From Falsiroseomonas stagni DSM 19981 (GTDB lineage: Bacteria; Pseudomonadota; Alphaproteobacteria; Acetobacterales; Acetobacteraceae), in the NCBI RefSeq assembly GCF_900114315.1, contig NZ_FOSQ01000009.1:124001-188000 (forward strand): DNA of 64,000 nt. Direction: 5' to 3'. The position numbers and the translations under genes were made by a program. Positions within the stretch are counted from its first letter, which is position 1; every line of letters starts with the position of its first letter. The notes under the pieces were generated by a model. That model worked only from the letters and a program-made list of their open reading frames with translations. It ran no database searches and was not told where the DNA came from. This document shows, piece by piece, positions 41,056 through 50,248 of this stretch.

Positions 41056-41895
41056 ATGCGTCGTGGCACGCGCGCCGGCATGAGCATCATCGGTACGCAA
41101 TCGCCCTGGCGCCTGGGCGTTCGCACCGCCATGCCGCCGGGGGAACCCATCCTCGGCATCCGTGCCCTGCCCTACCGCGCCGAGGGCCAGCCGGGCATGC
41201 TGCCGCCGGTGGCGGGGCTTGTGGTGAAGGCCGTCGGCATCATCGGCGCCCGTCCGGAATGGGATCCGGCATCGGGCCAGACGCGCTTCACGGACCTGCC
41301 GCCCGGCCCCCGCCGGATCGTGGTGACGGACCCGGAGCGCCGCTACCTGCCCGCCGCGCTGATGGTGGATGTGCCGGATCGCTACCCCCTGCGCCCCACC
41401 GCGGGCGGTCCCGGCATCCCCGTGCCGACCCACCCCGTGCGCCGCACCGTGCTGCTTCGCCCGGCCCCCGGCCGCGCCATCCCGACCGGCATGACTGCCG
41501 TCATCGGCACGCTGCGCGATGCGGCCGGCCGCAGCATCGCGCTCGCCCGCCTGGCCGCCAGCACCGATGCGGGGCTGATGCGCGTCGTCACCTGGACGGA
41601 TGAGGCCGGCGGCTTCGCCCTGCTGCTGCCGGACAGCGAGGCCGGTGCCTCCCCCGCCACCTGCACCCTTGTCGTCCACACCCCCACGGCGCGCCTGGCC
41701 GGCGCCCTGGCCGCGGATCCGCTCGGCGCCCTGCCCGCGGATCTCGACCAGCAGGACCCGGACGGGCCGCACAGCCTGTTCGACCGCCGCAGCGTCGCCA
41801 CCCTCGCCCCGGACGGCACGGTGCCGGCGGCAGCGCCGGGCGCCCTGCCGCTGCGCCCCGGCCGCACCATCCGCTGGGATCTCCTCGCCGCCTGA
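41056..41895 (+). CDS. Unrecognised beta-rich protein
   Basis: This product has 279 residues from ATG 41056 (MRRGTRAGMSIIG), with AGGA at 41043-41046 as a ribosome site. I do not recognise a family. Short strands such as RRIVVTDPERRYLPAALMVDVP and WTDEAGGFALLLPDSE suggest two Ig-like or carboxypeptidase-regulatory-like beta domains. There is no signal peptide or membrane span, and the C-terminus ends in a strand (LPLRPGRTIRWDLLAA). ATG 41080 (MSIIGTQSPWRLG) is an equally possible start. It stands between a thioesterase and a P-type ATPase, neither giving a clue. Some phage-tail and contractile-injection accessory proteins look similar, but that is a weak resemblance. Confidence 0.65.
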   Translation: MRRGTRAGMSIIGTQSPWRLGVRTAMPPGEPILGIRALPYRAEGQPGMLPPVAGLVVKAVGIIGARPEWDPASGQTRFTDLPPGPRRIVVTDPERRYLPAALMVDVPDRYPLRPTAGGPGIPVPTHPVRRTVLLRPAPGRAIPTGMTAVIGTLRDAAGRSIALARLAASTDAGLMRVVTWTDEAGGFALLLPDSEAGASPATCTLVVHTPTARLAGALAADPLGALPADLDQQDPDGPHSLFDRRSVATLAPDGTVPAAAPGALPLRPGRTIRWDLLAA

Positions 41896-41949
41896 TCGCT
41901 GGCCCGCTGGGGGCTGGACACAGGCGCCATCCGGCGCGACCCATGCGGA

Positions 41950-43776
41950 ATGGATGAAATCGCGAAGCGGCGCCTCCTGATCGCCGCCGGCACGGGGCTG
42001 GCGCTGGGCCTCGCGCTGCGGCTCGCCGGCCTTGCCACGCTGTCATCCCTCTCGCTCGGCGCGGGCACCGCCGTGGTGCTGGTGGCGCTGCTGGTGCAGA
42101 TCGCGCGCAGCATCGCCCGGCGGGACTTCGCGCTGGATGTCGTCGCGGCGCTGGCCATGGCCGGTGCGCTGGCGCTGGGCGAATGGCTGGCCGGCGCGGT
42201 GGTGGCGCTGATGTTCGCCGGCGGCCAGATGCTGGAAGCCCGCGCCAGCGCCCGCGCACGGCGGGAGATGACGGCCCTGCTGGCCCGCCAGCCCCGCACC
42301 GCGCTGCGCCAGGACGCCTCAGGGCTGACGGAAATTCCCATCGAGGCCATCCGCCCCGGCGACCGCCTGCTGATCCGCAAGGGGGAGGTCCTGCCGGTGG
42401 ATGGCCGGCTGGAAGCCCCCGCATTGCTGGATGAGGCCGCGCTGACCGGCGAGCCCTTGCCCGTCTCCCGCCCCGCCGGCGATGCCGCGCGCAGCGGCGC
42501 CACCAATGCGGGGGAAAGCCTGGTCCTGCTGGCGCTGCGCCCGGCGTCGGAGAGCACCTATGCCGCCATCGTCCGCCTGGTGGAGGGTGCCGCCGCCGCC
42601 AAACCGCCCATGGCCCGCCTGGCGGAGCGCTGGTCGGTCGCCTTCCTCGTCGCGACGCTGACTCTGTCCGGCCTCGCCTGGCTGCTGACAGGCGATCCGG
42701 CCCGGGCGCTGGCCGTCCTGGTCATCGCCACCCCCTGCCCGCTGCTGCTGGCCGTGCCGGTGGCGCTGGTGGCGGGGATGAACCGGGCCGCGCGGGCGGG
42801 CGTGCTGGTGAAGTCGGGCGCCGCGCTGGAACGGCTCGCCAGCGTGTCCATCCTGGTGATGGACAAGACCGGCACGCTGACGGAGGGCCGGCCCCGCCTG
42901 GTCGCCATCCGGCCCGCGCCAGGGATGGCGGAGGGCGAGCTTCTGCGCCTGTCCGCCGCGCTGGACCAGGCCAGCGGCCATGTGCTGGCCGCGGCGCTGG
43001 TGGCGGCGGCGCAGGAGGCCGGCCATGCGCTGCCCCTGCCGGAGGAGGTGCGCGAGGAGGCCGGCGCGGGGCTCTCGGGCCGGGTGGAAGGCCGGGCCAT
43101 CGCCATCGGCACGCGCGGCTTCGTCGCCTTCCACGCGCCCCTGCCGGAGGCCGGCGCGCATGAACCCGGCACCGCCATCGTCACCGTCGCCATCGATGGC
43201 CGCTTCGCCGGCAGCCTGCTGTTCCAGGATGCGCTGCGCGCCGATGCGCCCGCCATGGTCGCCGCCGCGCGCCGCGCCGGCATTTCCCGGGTTGTGTTGC
43301 TGTCGGGCGATGCGGAAGCGCCGGCCCAGGCGGTGGGGCGCCAGGTCGGCGCCGATGCCGTCTTCGCGGATCACGACCCCGCCCGCAAACTCGCCGTGAT
43401 CGAGGCCGAGCGCCGGTCGGGCCGCGTGCTGATGGTGGGGGATGGGGTGAATGACGCACCCGCCCTCGCCATGGCCGATGTCGGCATCGCCATGGCCGCC
43501 CGGGGCTCGGCGGCGCCCGGGGAGGCCGCGGATGCCGTGGTGCTGGTGGACCACCTGGACCGCGTCGCCACGGCCTTGTTCGCCGCGCGCCGGGCGCAGG
43601 CCATCGCGAAGCAATCCGTCGCCATCGGCATCACGCTGTCCATCCTCGGCATGGTCGCGGCCGCGCTGGGGTATCTCAGCCCCGTGCAGGGTGCTTTGAT
43701 CCAGGAGGGCATTGACGTCGCGGTCGTGCTCAACGCATTGCGCGCACTCGGTCCGGGTAGGGATGAAACGACATGA
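41950..43776 (+). CDS. Heavy-metal P1B-type ATPase with a TPC metal motif
   Basis: This 608-residue inner-membrane pump of the P1B ATPase family couples ATP hydrolysis to metal export. Phosphorylation occurs at D305 in DKTGTLTEG, and VGDGVNDAPALAMADVGIAM is the nucleotide-domain hinge. The transport motif, CPC or CPH in copper and zinc pumps, is TPC here (residues 261-263 in IATPCPLLLA). No N-terminal metal-binding domain is present, and the first spans are fewer than in the copper type. The metal is therefore uncertain. The stop overlaps the start of the D-2-hydroxyacid dehydrogenase gene (ATGA). Confidence 0.9.
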   Translation: MDEIAKRRLLIAAGTGLALGLALRLAGLATLSSLSLGAGTAVVLVALLVQIARSIARRDFALDVVAALAMAGALALGEWLAGAVVALMFAGGQMLEARASARARREMTALLARQPRTALRQDASGLTEIPIEAIRPGDRLLIRKGEVLPVDGRLEAPALLDEAALTGEPLPVSRPAGDAARSGATNAGESLVLLALRPASESTYAAIVRLVEGAAAAKPPMARLAERWSVAFLVATLTLSGLAWLLTGDPARALAVLVIATPCPLLLAVPVALVAGMNRAARAGVLVKSGAALERLASVSILVMDKTGTLTEGRPRLVAIRPAPGMAEGELLRLSAALDQASGHVLAAALVAAAQEAGHALPLPEEVREEAGAGLSGRVEGRAIAIGTRGFVAFHAPLPEAGAHEPGTAIVTVAIDGRFAGSLLFQDALRADAPAMVAAARRAGISRVVLLSGDAEAPAQAVGRQVGADAVFADHDPARKLAVIEAERRSGRVLMVGDGVNDAPALAMADVGIAMAARGSAAPGEAADAVVLVDHLDRVATALFAARRAQAIAKQSVAIGITLSILGMVAAALGYLSPVQGALIQEGIDVAVVLNALRALGPGRDETT

Positions 43777-44735
43777 CAGCACTGACGAAGATCGCGATCC
43801 TCGATGACTACCAGGGCGTCGCCCTGTCCATGGGCCCGTGGGACCGCCTGCCCGCGGGGGTCGAGGTGACCGTCTTCCGCGACACCATCAAGGACCAGGA
43901 TGCGCTGGTGGCGCGGCTGCTGCCCTTCGATGCCATCCTGGCAATGCGCGAACGCACCCCCTTCCCCGGCGCGCTGATCAAGCGCCTGCCCAACCTCAAG
44001 CTCCTCATGACGACCGGAGAGCGCAACCGATCGCTCGACATCGCCGCCGCCCATGCGCAGGGCGTGACGGTGTGCGGTACGTCGTCCAGCGGCGCGCCGA
44101 CGGTGGACATCACCTGGGGCCTGATCCTGAACCTGATGCGCGACCTGCCGGCCCAGGCCGCGAGCCTGCGCGCCGGCACCTGGCAGACCAGCGTCGGCAC
44201 CGCGGTGGGCGGGCAGACGCTCGGCATCCTCGGCCTCGGCAAGCTCGGCACCGCGGTGGCCAAGGTCGGCCAGGCCTTCGGCATGAAGGTCATCGCCTGG
44301 TCCACGAACCTGACGGCCGAGGCAGCCGCCGCCGTCGGCGTGGCGCGCGTCGAGAAGCAGCAATTGTTCGCGCAGTCGGACGTGGTGTCCCTGCACATGA
44401 TCCTGTCGGATCGCAGCCGCGGCATCGTGGGCGCGGCGGAACTCGCCGCCATGAAGCCCAGCGCCTTCATCGTGAACACCAGCCGCGGCCCGTTGATCGA
44501 CCAGGCCGCGCTGATCGCGGCGCTGAAGGAAGGGCGCATCGCGGGCGCCGGGCTCGACGTGTACGACGAGGAACCGATCCCCGCGACTCATCCGCTGATG
44601 TCAGCGCCGAACGCGCTGCTGCTGCCGCATCTCGGCTATGTCTCGAAGCAGAATTACGGCGCCTACTTCAAGGGCGCGGTGGAGGTGATCGAGGCCTTCA
44701 TCGCCGGCAACCCGATCCGCGTGCTGGCGCCATGA
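43773..44735 (+). CDS. D-2-hydroxyacid dehydrogenase family protein
   Basis: The 320-residue NAD-dependent enzyme of the D-isomer-specific 2-hydroxyacid dehydrogenase family reduces 2-ketoacids or oxidises D-2-hydroxyacids. The Rossmann motif is LGILGLGKLGTAVA (near residue 148). Catalytic arginine, glutamate and histidine fit INTSRG-like VNTSRGPLID, DEEPIPATHPL and LPHLGYVSK. ATG 43773 overlaps the ATPase stop, and its own stop overlaps the start of the hydrolase gene at 44732, so three genes are coupled. The operon suggests use in breakdown of an ester- or amide-linked hydroxyacid, but this is inference. Confidence 0.92.
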   Translation: MTALTKIAILDDYQGVALSMGPWDRLPAGVEVTVFRDTIKDQDALVARLLPFDAILAMRERTPFPGALIKRLPNLKLLMTTGERNRSLDIAAAHAQGVTVCGTSSSGAPTVDITWGLILNLMRDLPAQAASLRAGTWQTSVGTAVGGQTLGILGLGKLGTAVAKVGQAFGMKVIAWSTNLTAEAAAAVGVARVEKQQLFAQSDVVSLHMILSDRSRGIVGAAELAAMKPSAFIVNTSRGPLIDQAALIAALKEGRIAGAGLDVYDEEPIPATHPLMSAPNALLLPHLGYVSKQNYGAYFKGAVEVIEAFIAGNPIRVLAP

Positions 44736-45562
44736 AGGCGCTGCCGGATTTCTGGGCGACCGCCAGCCAGGCGGATCGCGACCGCGCCTACAACAACGCG
44801 GAAGCGGTGGCGGACAGCCCGGCCCTGATCGCGGAGCGCGATGCCGCCGCCGCCGCCTTCCGCGCCGCGCATCCCGGCCACCTGGACCTGGCCTTCGGGC
44901 CGCATGAGCGGGAGGCCTGGGACCTGTACCCCGGCCGCGACGCGAACGCGCCCTGCCTGGTCTTCATCCATGGCGGCTACTGGCAGCGCAACCGGCGGCA
45001 GGATTTCTGCCACCTGGCGGAAGGCGTGCTGGCCATGGGCTGGTCCGCGGCCTTCTGCGGCTACACCCTGGCACCGGAAGCCAGCCTGACCACCATCTGC
45101 TGGCAGGTGAACGCGGCGCTGGACTGGCTGTCGGCGCATGGCGCGGAACACGGCATCGCGGGGCCCATCGTCGCCTCCGGCTGGTCCGCCGGCGGGCATC
45201 TGACGGCGATGGCGCTGGAACATCCGGCGGTGACGGCCGGGCTCGCCATCTCCGGCGTCTTCGACCTGGAGGCGATCCGGGAGACCTACCTGGATGCCGC
45301 GCTGAAGCTGACGGGCGACGAGGTCCAGAACCTGTCCCCCGCCCGCCGCCCGGTGGTGATGAAGCCGCTGGCCATCGCCTATGGCGCGGCGGAGCTGCCG
45401 GAACTGGTCCGCCACAGCCGCGATTTTCATGAGCTGCGCAGCGCGGCGCAGGCGCCGGGGCCGCTGGTGCCGATCCCCGGGGCCGATCACTTCCGGGTGC
45501 TGGAGGCGCTGCGCGTGCCCGGCGGCAGCCTGGTGAGGATTGCCGCCGCCTTGCTCGACTGA
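44732..45562 (+). CDS. Alpha/beta hydrolase, kynurenine-formamidase/esterase-like
   Basis: The 276-residue cytoplasmic hydrolase has the oxyanion-hole HGGYWQRN and the nucleophile elbow GWSAGGH, the motif pair of HSL-type esterases and KynB-unlike arylformamidases. The C-terminal PIPGADHFRVLEAL supplies the catalytic histidine. It would cleave an ester or formamide bond. ATG 44732 overlaps the stop of the D-2-hydroxyacid dehydrogenase gene (ATGA). It converges on the MetX-like gene with 4 bp between the stops. Confidence 0.88.
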   Translation: MKALPDFWATASQADRDRAYNNAEAVADSPALIAERDAAAAAFRAAHPGHLDLAFGPHEREAWDLYPGRDANAPCLVFIHGGYWQRNRRQDFCHLAEGVLAMGWSAAFCGYTLAPEASLTTICWQVNAALDWLSAHGAEHGIAGPIVASGWSAGGHLTAMALEHPAVTAGLAISGVFDLEAIRETYLDAALKLTGDEVQNLSPARRPVVMKPLAIAYGAAELPELVRHSRDFHELRSAAQAPGPLVPIPGADHFRVLEALRVPGGSLVRIAAALLD

Positions 45563-45566
45563 CCGC

Positions 45567-46628
45567 CTATGGCAGCGTCGCCATGAAGCGGCGCAGATCC
45601 TCCGCCCAGAAGCGCGCATTGCCGGTGGTGCCGTGGCCCAGCGTCTCGGCACTCGCCGGGATCAGCAGCAACTGCCCGTTGGCCACGCGGCGCATGGCGG
45701 CCTGCATGAGGCCGGTCTCCGGCGGGTTGCGTTCGTCATCGGCGGCATTGATGGCGAGCACCCGCGCCTTGATGCGGTCGAGCCGCGGCTCCGGGTTGTA
45801 GTCGCGCGACGAATCCCACTGCCAGATGAAGTCATTGGCGTCGGCGGGCGGCGGCGCGGCCAGGCGCTGGTCGATGATCCGGTCCGCTGCTTCCCGCGTC
45901 GGCGCGATGGAAGCAAGGTTCAGCGTGCCGCCATTGGTGCCGGTGGCGTAGACGACATTGGCGAGGCCGAGGCTGGCGGGCTGCTGCGTGTAGAAGCCGT
46001 TGGCATAGGCAGGGTCGCGGCGGACCGTTTCCACCAGCAGGCGCCGCATCATCCAGTTGCGCGCGGACATCTGCGTGGGCTGCGACGCCATGGGCACGAT
46101 CGCGTCCATCGCATCCGGGAAATTCGTGCCCCAGACCCAGGCATGCATGCCACCCATGGAATTGCCGATCACGAGCCGAAGGCGGCTTATGCCCAAGCCC
46201 TCCGTCACCAGCCGGTGCTGGGCCAGCACCATGTCGTCATAGTTGTAGCGCGGGAAATTGCCGCGCAACCCGTCACTCGGCTTGGTGGTGCGGCCGGTGC
46301 CGATGGCGTCGGGGATGATGATGAAGTGGCGCCGGGCATCGAGCGGCTGGCCTTCCCCGAACAAGGCCCCCGCGAAGGCCGGCGTCAGCATGCTGCGCGC
46401 GGACCCCGCCGTGCCGTGCAGCACGAGCACGGGGATGCCGGAGGGATCGCCGACCGTGGTGTAGCCGATGCGAAGCTCCGGCATCACATCGCCGGTGTGG
46501 AAGCGGAAATCGCGTGCCACCCAGTTGCCGTCGCGCGGCGCGGGGTAGTCCGCAGCCAGGGTCGGGGTCGCCGCCATTGCCAATCCGATCATGAGCGCGG
46601 CGCGCCGCGCGAAACGCAGGCTGTCCAT
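45567..46628 (-). CDS. Secreted MetX-like alpha/beta hydrolase
   Basis: The 353-residue protein has a signal peptide (RRAALMIGLAMAATPTLAA, about residues 8-26) and an alpha/beta-hydrolase fold of the homoserine O-acetyltransferase (MetX) family. The nucleophile is in GNSMGGMHAWVWG (near residue 158). The oxyanion segment is LHGTAGS, and the catalytic histidine lies in ETLGHGTTGNARFW. Real MetX enzymes are cytoplasmic, so an exported homologue probably hydrolyses an extracellular ester or lactone. It is not in an operon with methionine genes. Confidence 0.85.
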   Translation of the reverse strand: MDSLRFARRAALMIGLAMAATPTLAADYPAPRDGNWVARDFRFHTGDVMPELRIGYTTVGDPSGIPVLVLHGTAGSARSMLTPAFAGALFGEGQPLDARRHFIIIPDAIGTGRTTKPSDGLRGNFPRYNYDDMVLAQHRLVTEGLGISRLRLVIGNSMGGMHAWVWGTNFPDAMDAIVPMASQPTQMSARNWMMRRLLVETVRRDPAYANGFYTQQPASLGLANVVYATGTNGGTLNLASIAPTREAADRIIDQRLAAPPPADANDFIWQWDSSRDYNPEPRLDRIKARVLAINAADDERNPPETGLMQAAMRRVANGQLLLIPASAETLGHGTTGNARFWAEDLRRFMATLP

Positions 46629-46675
46629 GGGTCGTTCCTCCGGAAGGCTTCTTGTGAGCGAAGCCTAACGGAGTT

Positions 46676-47011
46676 TCACGGCGCGCGGATATAGGCGAGG
46701 AACACAAGGAAACTCGCCGCGCCCAAGGCCACATGCAGGGCGAGCACCGCGCCGCCACCCCGCCGCAGCCAGCGGAAGGCGCCATAGCCCCCCGCCAGCG
46801 CCAGCACGACGAGCAGCGGCGGCACCAGCGCCGGCATCGGCCCCGGTGGCCCCGCCACGACGCGCGTCGCCACAACCGCCAGCGCCACGATCGCCGCCAC
46901 CAGATGCGCCGTCACCACCCAGCGCTTCCGCGTGCGCGTCAGGTAGTGGAAGCCTGCCAGCGCCCCCAGGGCCAGCGTGGCCAGCAGCGCGACGATGCCA
47001 AGTGTGTTCAT
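46676..47011 (-). CDS. Small four-span membrane protein
   Basis: The 111-residue product has four hydrophobic segments: LGIVALLATLALGALAGFHYL, VVTAHLVAAIVALAVVATRVV, ALVPPLLVVLALAGGYGAF and VLALHVALGAASFLVFLAYI. Short basic loops separate them. I do not recognise a family. ATG 47011 (MNTLGIV) is preferred; the longer open frame reaching 47266 adds residues that do not look like protein. It lies 37 bp downstream of the M20 hydrolase gene on the same strand and may be co-transcribed with it. Confidence 0.72.
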   Translation of the reverse strand: MNTLGIVALLATLALGALAGFHYLTRTRKRWVVTAHLVAAIVALAVVATRVVAGPPGPMPALVPPLLVVLALAGGYGAFRWLRRGGGAVLALHVALGAASFLVFLAYIRAP

Positions 47012-47048
47012 GGACCCATCCCTCCGCTGCGCAGATAGGCCCGCGCCA

Positions 47049-48248
47049 TCAGCCTGCCAGGTAGCGCGCCGCGCCTTCGGCCAGGACCTCGACGCACAGC
47101 GCCAGGTCTTCCTCCTTGGTATCCTCGCTCCAGTGGTGGCTGATGCCGCCGATGGAGGGGCTGAACAGCATCGCCGCCGGCATGCGCTTCGCCAGATACT
47201 GTGCATCATGCCCGGCGCCGGATGGCATGTGCCGCCAGGCACCCGGGGCGAATTGTTCGGCCGCACCCGCCAGCGCCGCCTGCATCGCGGGATCGCAAAG
47301 CGCGGGCTTCGACAGGCTCATCGCCTCCAGCACCGTGGTACAGCGTTCGCGGCGGTTGCTTTCCTGCACGCAGGCTTCGAGGCAATGGGCCATGCGGGCC
47401 AGCACCGTCTCCTCCACGTCACGGAACTGGAACAGCACTTCCGCCTTGCCGGGGATGATGGAGGAAGCACCGGGATCGAGCGCGATGCGGCCGCAGGTCC
47501 AGGTGCTGCGCGGGCCGCACACCATGGGCATGCGCTCATCCAGCATGGCCAGCAGGCGCACGGCGGTCAGGCCGGCGTCGCGCCGTTCCGCCATGGTGGT
47601 GCCGCCGGCATGGTCCTGCATGCCGGTGATGGTGATGCGGTACTGCCAGATGGCGACGATGCCCGTCACCACGCCGACGCGCTGGCCGGAGCCCTCAAGC
47701 TGCGTCCCCTGCTCGATATGGAGTTCGAGAAACCCCTTGTGCCGCCCCGGCTCCATGGCGATGCGCGGCAGGCCCGCCAGCCCCGCTTCCTGCAAGGCCT
47801 GGCGCAAGGGCTTGCCGTGGTAGCGGTTGGTCAGGCGGTCGATTTCCGCGTCGGAAAGTTCGCCGATGAAGGACCGGCTGCCGATGAAGCCGCCATAATG
47901 CCCTTCCTCATCCGCCCAGGCCGCCACATCCACCGGCAGCCCGGCACGGGCCAGCGCCACGCCCGCCATGACGCCCAACGCGCCATCCAGCCAGCCCGCG
48001 TAGTTCTGGCTCTCGATATGGCTGCCGACCAGCAGATGCGGCCCGGCGCTCTGGTGGCGGCCGATCACATTGCCGATGCCGTCCATGGTGGGTTCCAGCC
48101 CGCATTCGCGCATCCGCTCCATCAGCCAGCGGCGGCTTTCCATGTCCTCCGGCGAGAAGGTCGGCCGGTGCACGCCGGTCTTGTAGGCGCCGATCTGCCG
48201 CAACTCGTTCAGGTCGGCGAGGAAGCGGGCGGTATCGACCTTCGGCAT
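47049..48248 (-). CDS. M20 family amidohydrolase, N-carbamoyl-L-amino acid hydrolase type
   Basis: The 399-residue zinc enzyme is of the HyuC/AllC/beta-ureidopropionase group. It removes the carbamoyl group from N-carbamoyl amino acids or acts on allantoate. Metal-ligand stretches are HLLVGSHIESQNYAGWLDGALGV (His and Asp) and ADEEGHYGGFIGSRSF (Glu pair). The lid residues lie in GITGMQDHAGGTTMAERRDAGL and the C-terminal MPSGAGHDAQYLA. The start is ATG 48248 (MPKVDTARF). It is divergent from the RidA gene, and a hydantoinase-like pair lies 2 kb away, so hydantoin or ureide breakdown is plausible. Confidence 0.9.
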   Translation of the reverse strand: MPKVDTARFLADLNELRQIGAYKTGVHRPTFSPEDMESRRWLMERMRECGLEPTMDGIGNVIGRHQSAGPHLLVGSHIESQNYAGWLDGALGVMAGVALARAGLPVDVAAWADEEGHYGGFIGSRSFIGELSDAEIDRLTNRYHGKPLRQALQEAGLAGLPRIAMEPGRHKGFLELHIEQGTQLEGSGQRVGVVTGIVAIWQYRITITGMQDHAGGTTMAERRDAGLTAVRLLAMLDERMPMVCGPRSTWTCGRIALDPGASSIIPGKAEVLFQFRDVEETVLARMAHCLEACVQESNRRERCTTVLEAMSLSKPALCDPAMQAALAGAAEQFAPGAWRHMPSGAGHDAQYLAKRMPAAMLFSPSIGGISHHWSEDTKEEDLALCVEVLAEGAARYLAG

Positions 48249-48328
48249 GGCGTGCGGGAACCCGTGGCTGTTGCGCCCGCATGGTGGAACCGTCATCCAT
48301 GCCCCCGCAAGATCAGGGGAAACCTCCG

Positions 48329-48712
48329 ATGCCGGAAATCACGCGCTTCATGCCGCCCAAGGGTGGCAGGGCGTACCCGCCCTTCGCCCAATCCGTCCGC
48401 CATGGGCCAACGCTCTACGTCTCCGGCATCGGCCCCATGGGCCCGGATGGGGTGCCGGAGGGGTTCGAGGCGCAGTTCGCCCTGGTGATGCAGCACCTGC
48501 ATCGCGCGCTGAAGGAAGGCGGCAGCGACATGCAGAACATCCTGAAGGCCAATGTCCTGCTCACGCGGGTGGAAGATGTGGCCCTGATGAACCGCCTCTA
48601 TGCCGAGGCCTTCCCAGCCGACCATCTGCCCGCCCGCACTACCTGTGTGGTCGCCGCGCTGCCGGTGCCGGAATTCCTGCTGGAGATCGAGTGCATCGCC
48701 GCGGTCTACTGA
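48329..48712 (+). CDS. RidA/YjgF family protein
   Basis: The 127-residue protein is of the Rid superfamily, whose RidA members hydrolyse reactive enamine and imine intermediates from amino acid metabolism. Typical segments are SVRHGPTLYVSGIGPMGPDG, AQFALVMQHLHRALKEGGSDMQNILKANVLL, and the active-site ARTTCVVAALPVPEFLLEIECIA containing the conserved arginine and glutamate. ATG 48329 follows AGGGGA with an 8-nt spacer; upstream ATGs at 48281 and 48299 lack such a site. It sits between the M20 hydrolase and a D-aminoacylase. Imines formed by D-amino acid catabolism may be its substrates. Confidence 0.93.
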   Translation: MPEITRFMPPKGGRAYPPFAQSVRHGPTLYVSGIGPMGPDGVPEGFEAQFALVMQHLHRALKEGGSDMQNILKANVLLTRVEDVALMNRLYAEAFPADHLPARTTCVVAALPVPEFLLEIECIAAVY

Positions 48713-50160
48713 ACCTGCCGATGCAATAGCCGCCCCGCCGGCGTGTCACTCGCGCCGGCGGCGTGGGTATAGACGGATTGGCCGTTCACCCAGGTCTCGA
48801 TGATGCCGTCGGCGACCTGGCGCGGGGCCACGAAACTCGCGCGGTCCAGCACCGTGTCGGCATCGAACAGCACCAGGTCGGCGAAAGCGCCCTCCCGGAT
48901 CGTGCCGCGATCCGGGATGCCGAAGATGGTGGCGGTGCGGCCCGTCATCTTGTGGACCGCGGTTTCGAGGCTGAACAGGCCGAGTTCCCGGCAATAGCGC
49001 CCCAGCACCCGGGGGAAGGTGCCCCAGAGGCGGGGATGCGGATGTTCCGCCAGCGGCCCGCCATCGCTGCCGATCATGGACAGGCGATGCGCCATGATCC
49101 GGCGCACATCCGCCTCCGCCATGTTGTGGAAGACGCCGCCGCCAGGCGCGAGGCGAAGCGCCGCTTCCTCCAGCGTCACGCCCCATTCCCGCGCGATGTC
49201 GTCCAGCGCGCGGCCCGCCATCTCCGGATGGGGCAAGGACGTCGTGACCTGCACCGGCACGTCGGCGCGCGGCTTTCGCGCGCTGAGGGAGGTGGAGGAG
49301 GCGGTGTAGGGATAGACGTCGAAGGCCACGGGGTAGTCAGCCGCGTGGTGTTCGATCAGCGGCAGCGTCTCGGCCGATCTGCCATGGTTCTCCGGCTGCG
49401 CGCATTTGTGGTGGCTGATGATGACCGGCGCGCCGACGGCCTTCCCGATCCGCAGCGTCTCCTCGATGCTGTCCAGCACGCCATCGCCCTCGTCCCGCAT
49501 ATGCGTGACATAGAGGCCGCGCTGCTCGCGAAGCGCCTCCGCCACCGCGATCACCTCCTGCTCCGGCGCGTGCCTGCTCGGCGGATAGAACAGCCCGGTG
49601 GAGAAGCCGGCCGCGCCTTCCGCCAGCGATTGCGCCAGCTTGCGGCGCATCCGCTCGGCTTCCCTGTCCGTCGCGGCGCGGCCGGTGTCACCGCCCATGG
49701 CCGCCACGCGCAGCGACATGTGCCCGATCAGCGCCAGGGTGTTCACCGATGATGGCTGCCGGCGCAGATGCTCCGCATAGGCGCCGAAACTGTCGAAGAT
49801 CCACCATTCCGGCGCGCAGACGCCGTCCAGCGGTGCGGGTGGGCGCTCGGCCATCGGTTCCGGCGCCAGGCTGATCCCGCAATTGCCCACCACCACCGTG
49901 GTGACGCCCTGCGACACGCGGCAGAGCATGCAGGCGGGCCCGCAGAGCACCGCCTGGTCGTCATGCGTATGGGCATCGATGAAACCGGGGGCGAGGATGC
50001 GGCCTTCCGCCATCACGTCACGATCCGCGCCCATCCCCGACAGGTCGCCCACCGCCACGATCCGGTCGCCCTTCACGCCGACATCGCCGCGCCGGCGCGG
50101 GCCGCCCGTGCCATCGACCAGCGTGGCATCGCGGATGATCAGGTCGCAGCGCAGCGTCAT
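48706..50160 (-). CDS. N-acyl-D-amino-acid deacylase (D-aminoacylase)
   Basis: The 484-residue amidohydrolase is of the D-aminoacylase/AdeC-like subtype. It begins with the beta-sandwich (DLIIRDATLVDGTGGPRRRGDVGV). The metal ligands H64 and H66 in FIDAHTHDD, C94 in VVGNCGISLAPE, and the HHK segment near residue 256 match D-aminoacylase. HRLSMIGSDGGPLAEHPHPRLWGTFPR and the C-terminal FADLVLFDADTV are family hallmarks. It removes acetyl or other acyl groups from N-acyl-D-amino acids. It is divergent from the hydantoinase A gene and overlaps the RidA 3' end by 7 bp on the opposite strand. Confidence 0.92.
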   Translation of the reverse strand: MTLRCDLIIRDATLVDGTGGPRRRGDVGVKGDRIVAVGDLSGMGADRDVMAEGRILAPGFIDAHTHDDQAVLCGPACMLCRVSQGVTTVVVGNCGISLAPEPMAERPPAPLDGVCAPEWWIFDSFGAYAEHLRRQPSSVNTLALIGHMSLRVAAMGGDTGRAATDREAERMRRKLAQSLAEGAAGFSTGLFYPPSRHAPEQEVIAVAEALREQRGLYVTHMRDEGDGVLDSIEETLRIGKAVGAPVIISHHKCAQPENHGRSAETLPLIEHHAADYPVAFDVYPYTASSTSLSARKPRADVPVQVTTSLPHPEMAGRALDDIAREWGVTLEEAALRLAPGGGVFHNMAEADVRRIMAHRLSMIGSDGGPLAEHPHPRLWGTFPRVLGRYCRELGLFSLETAVHKMTGRTATIFGIPDRGTIREGAFADLVLFDADTVLDRASFVAPRQVADGIIETWVNGQSVYTHAAGASDTPAGRLLHRQVQ

Positions 50161-50248
50161 GGCGTCGTTCTCCCTGCCCGCAGGTTTGACGCGCCTTCGT
50201 GCCGATGCCTAGCATCCCTTGAGCACACGCACGCTTTGCCGTGCTGGC

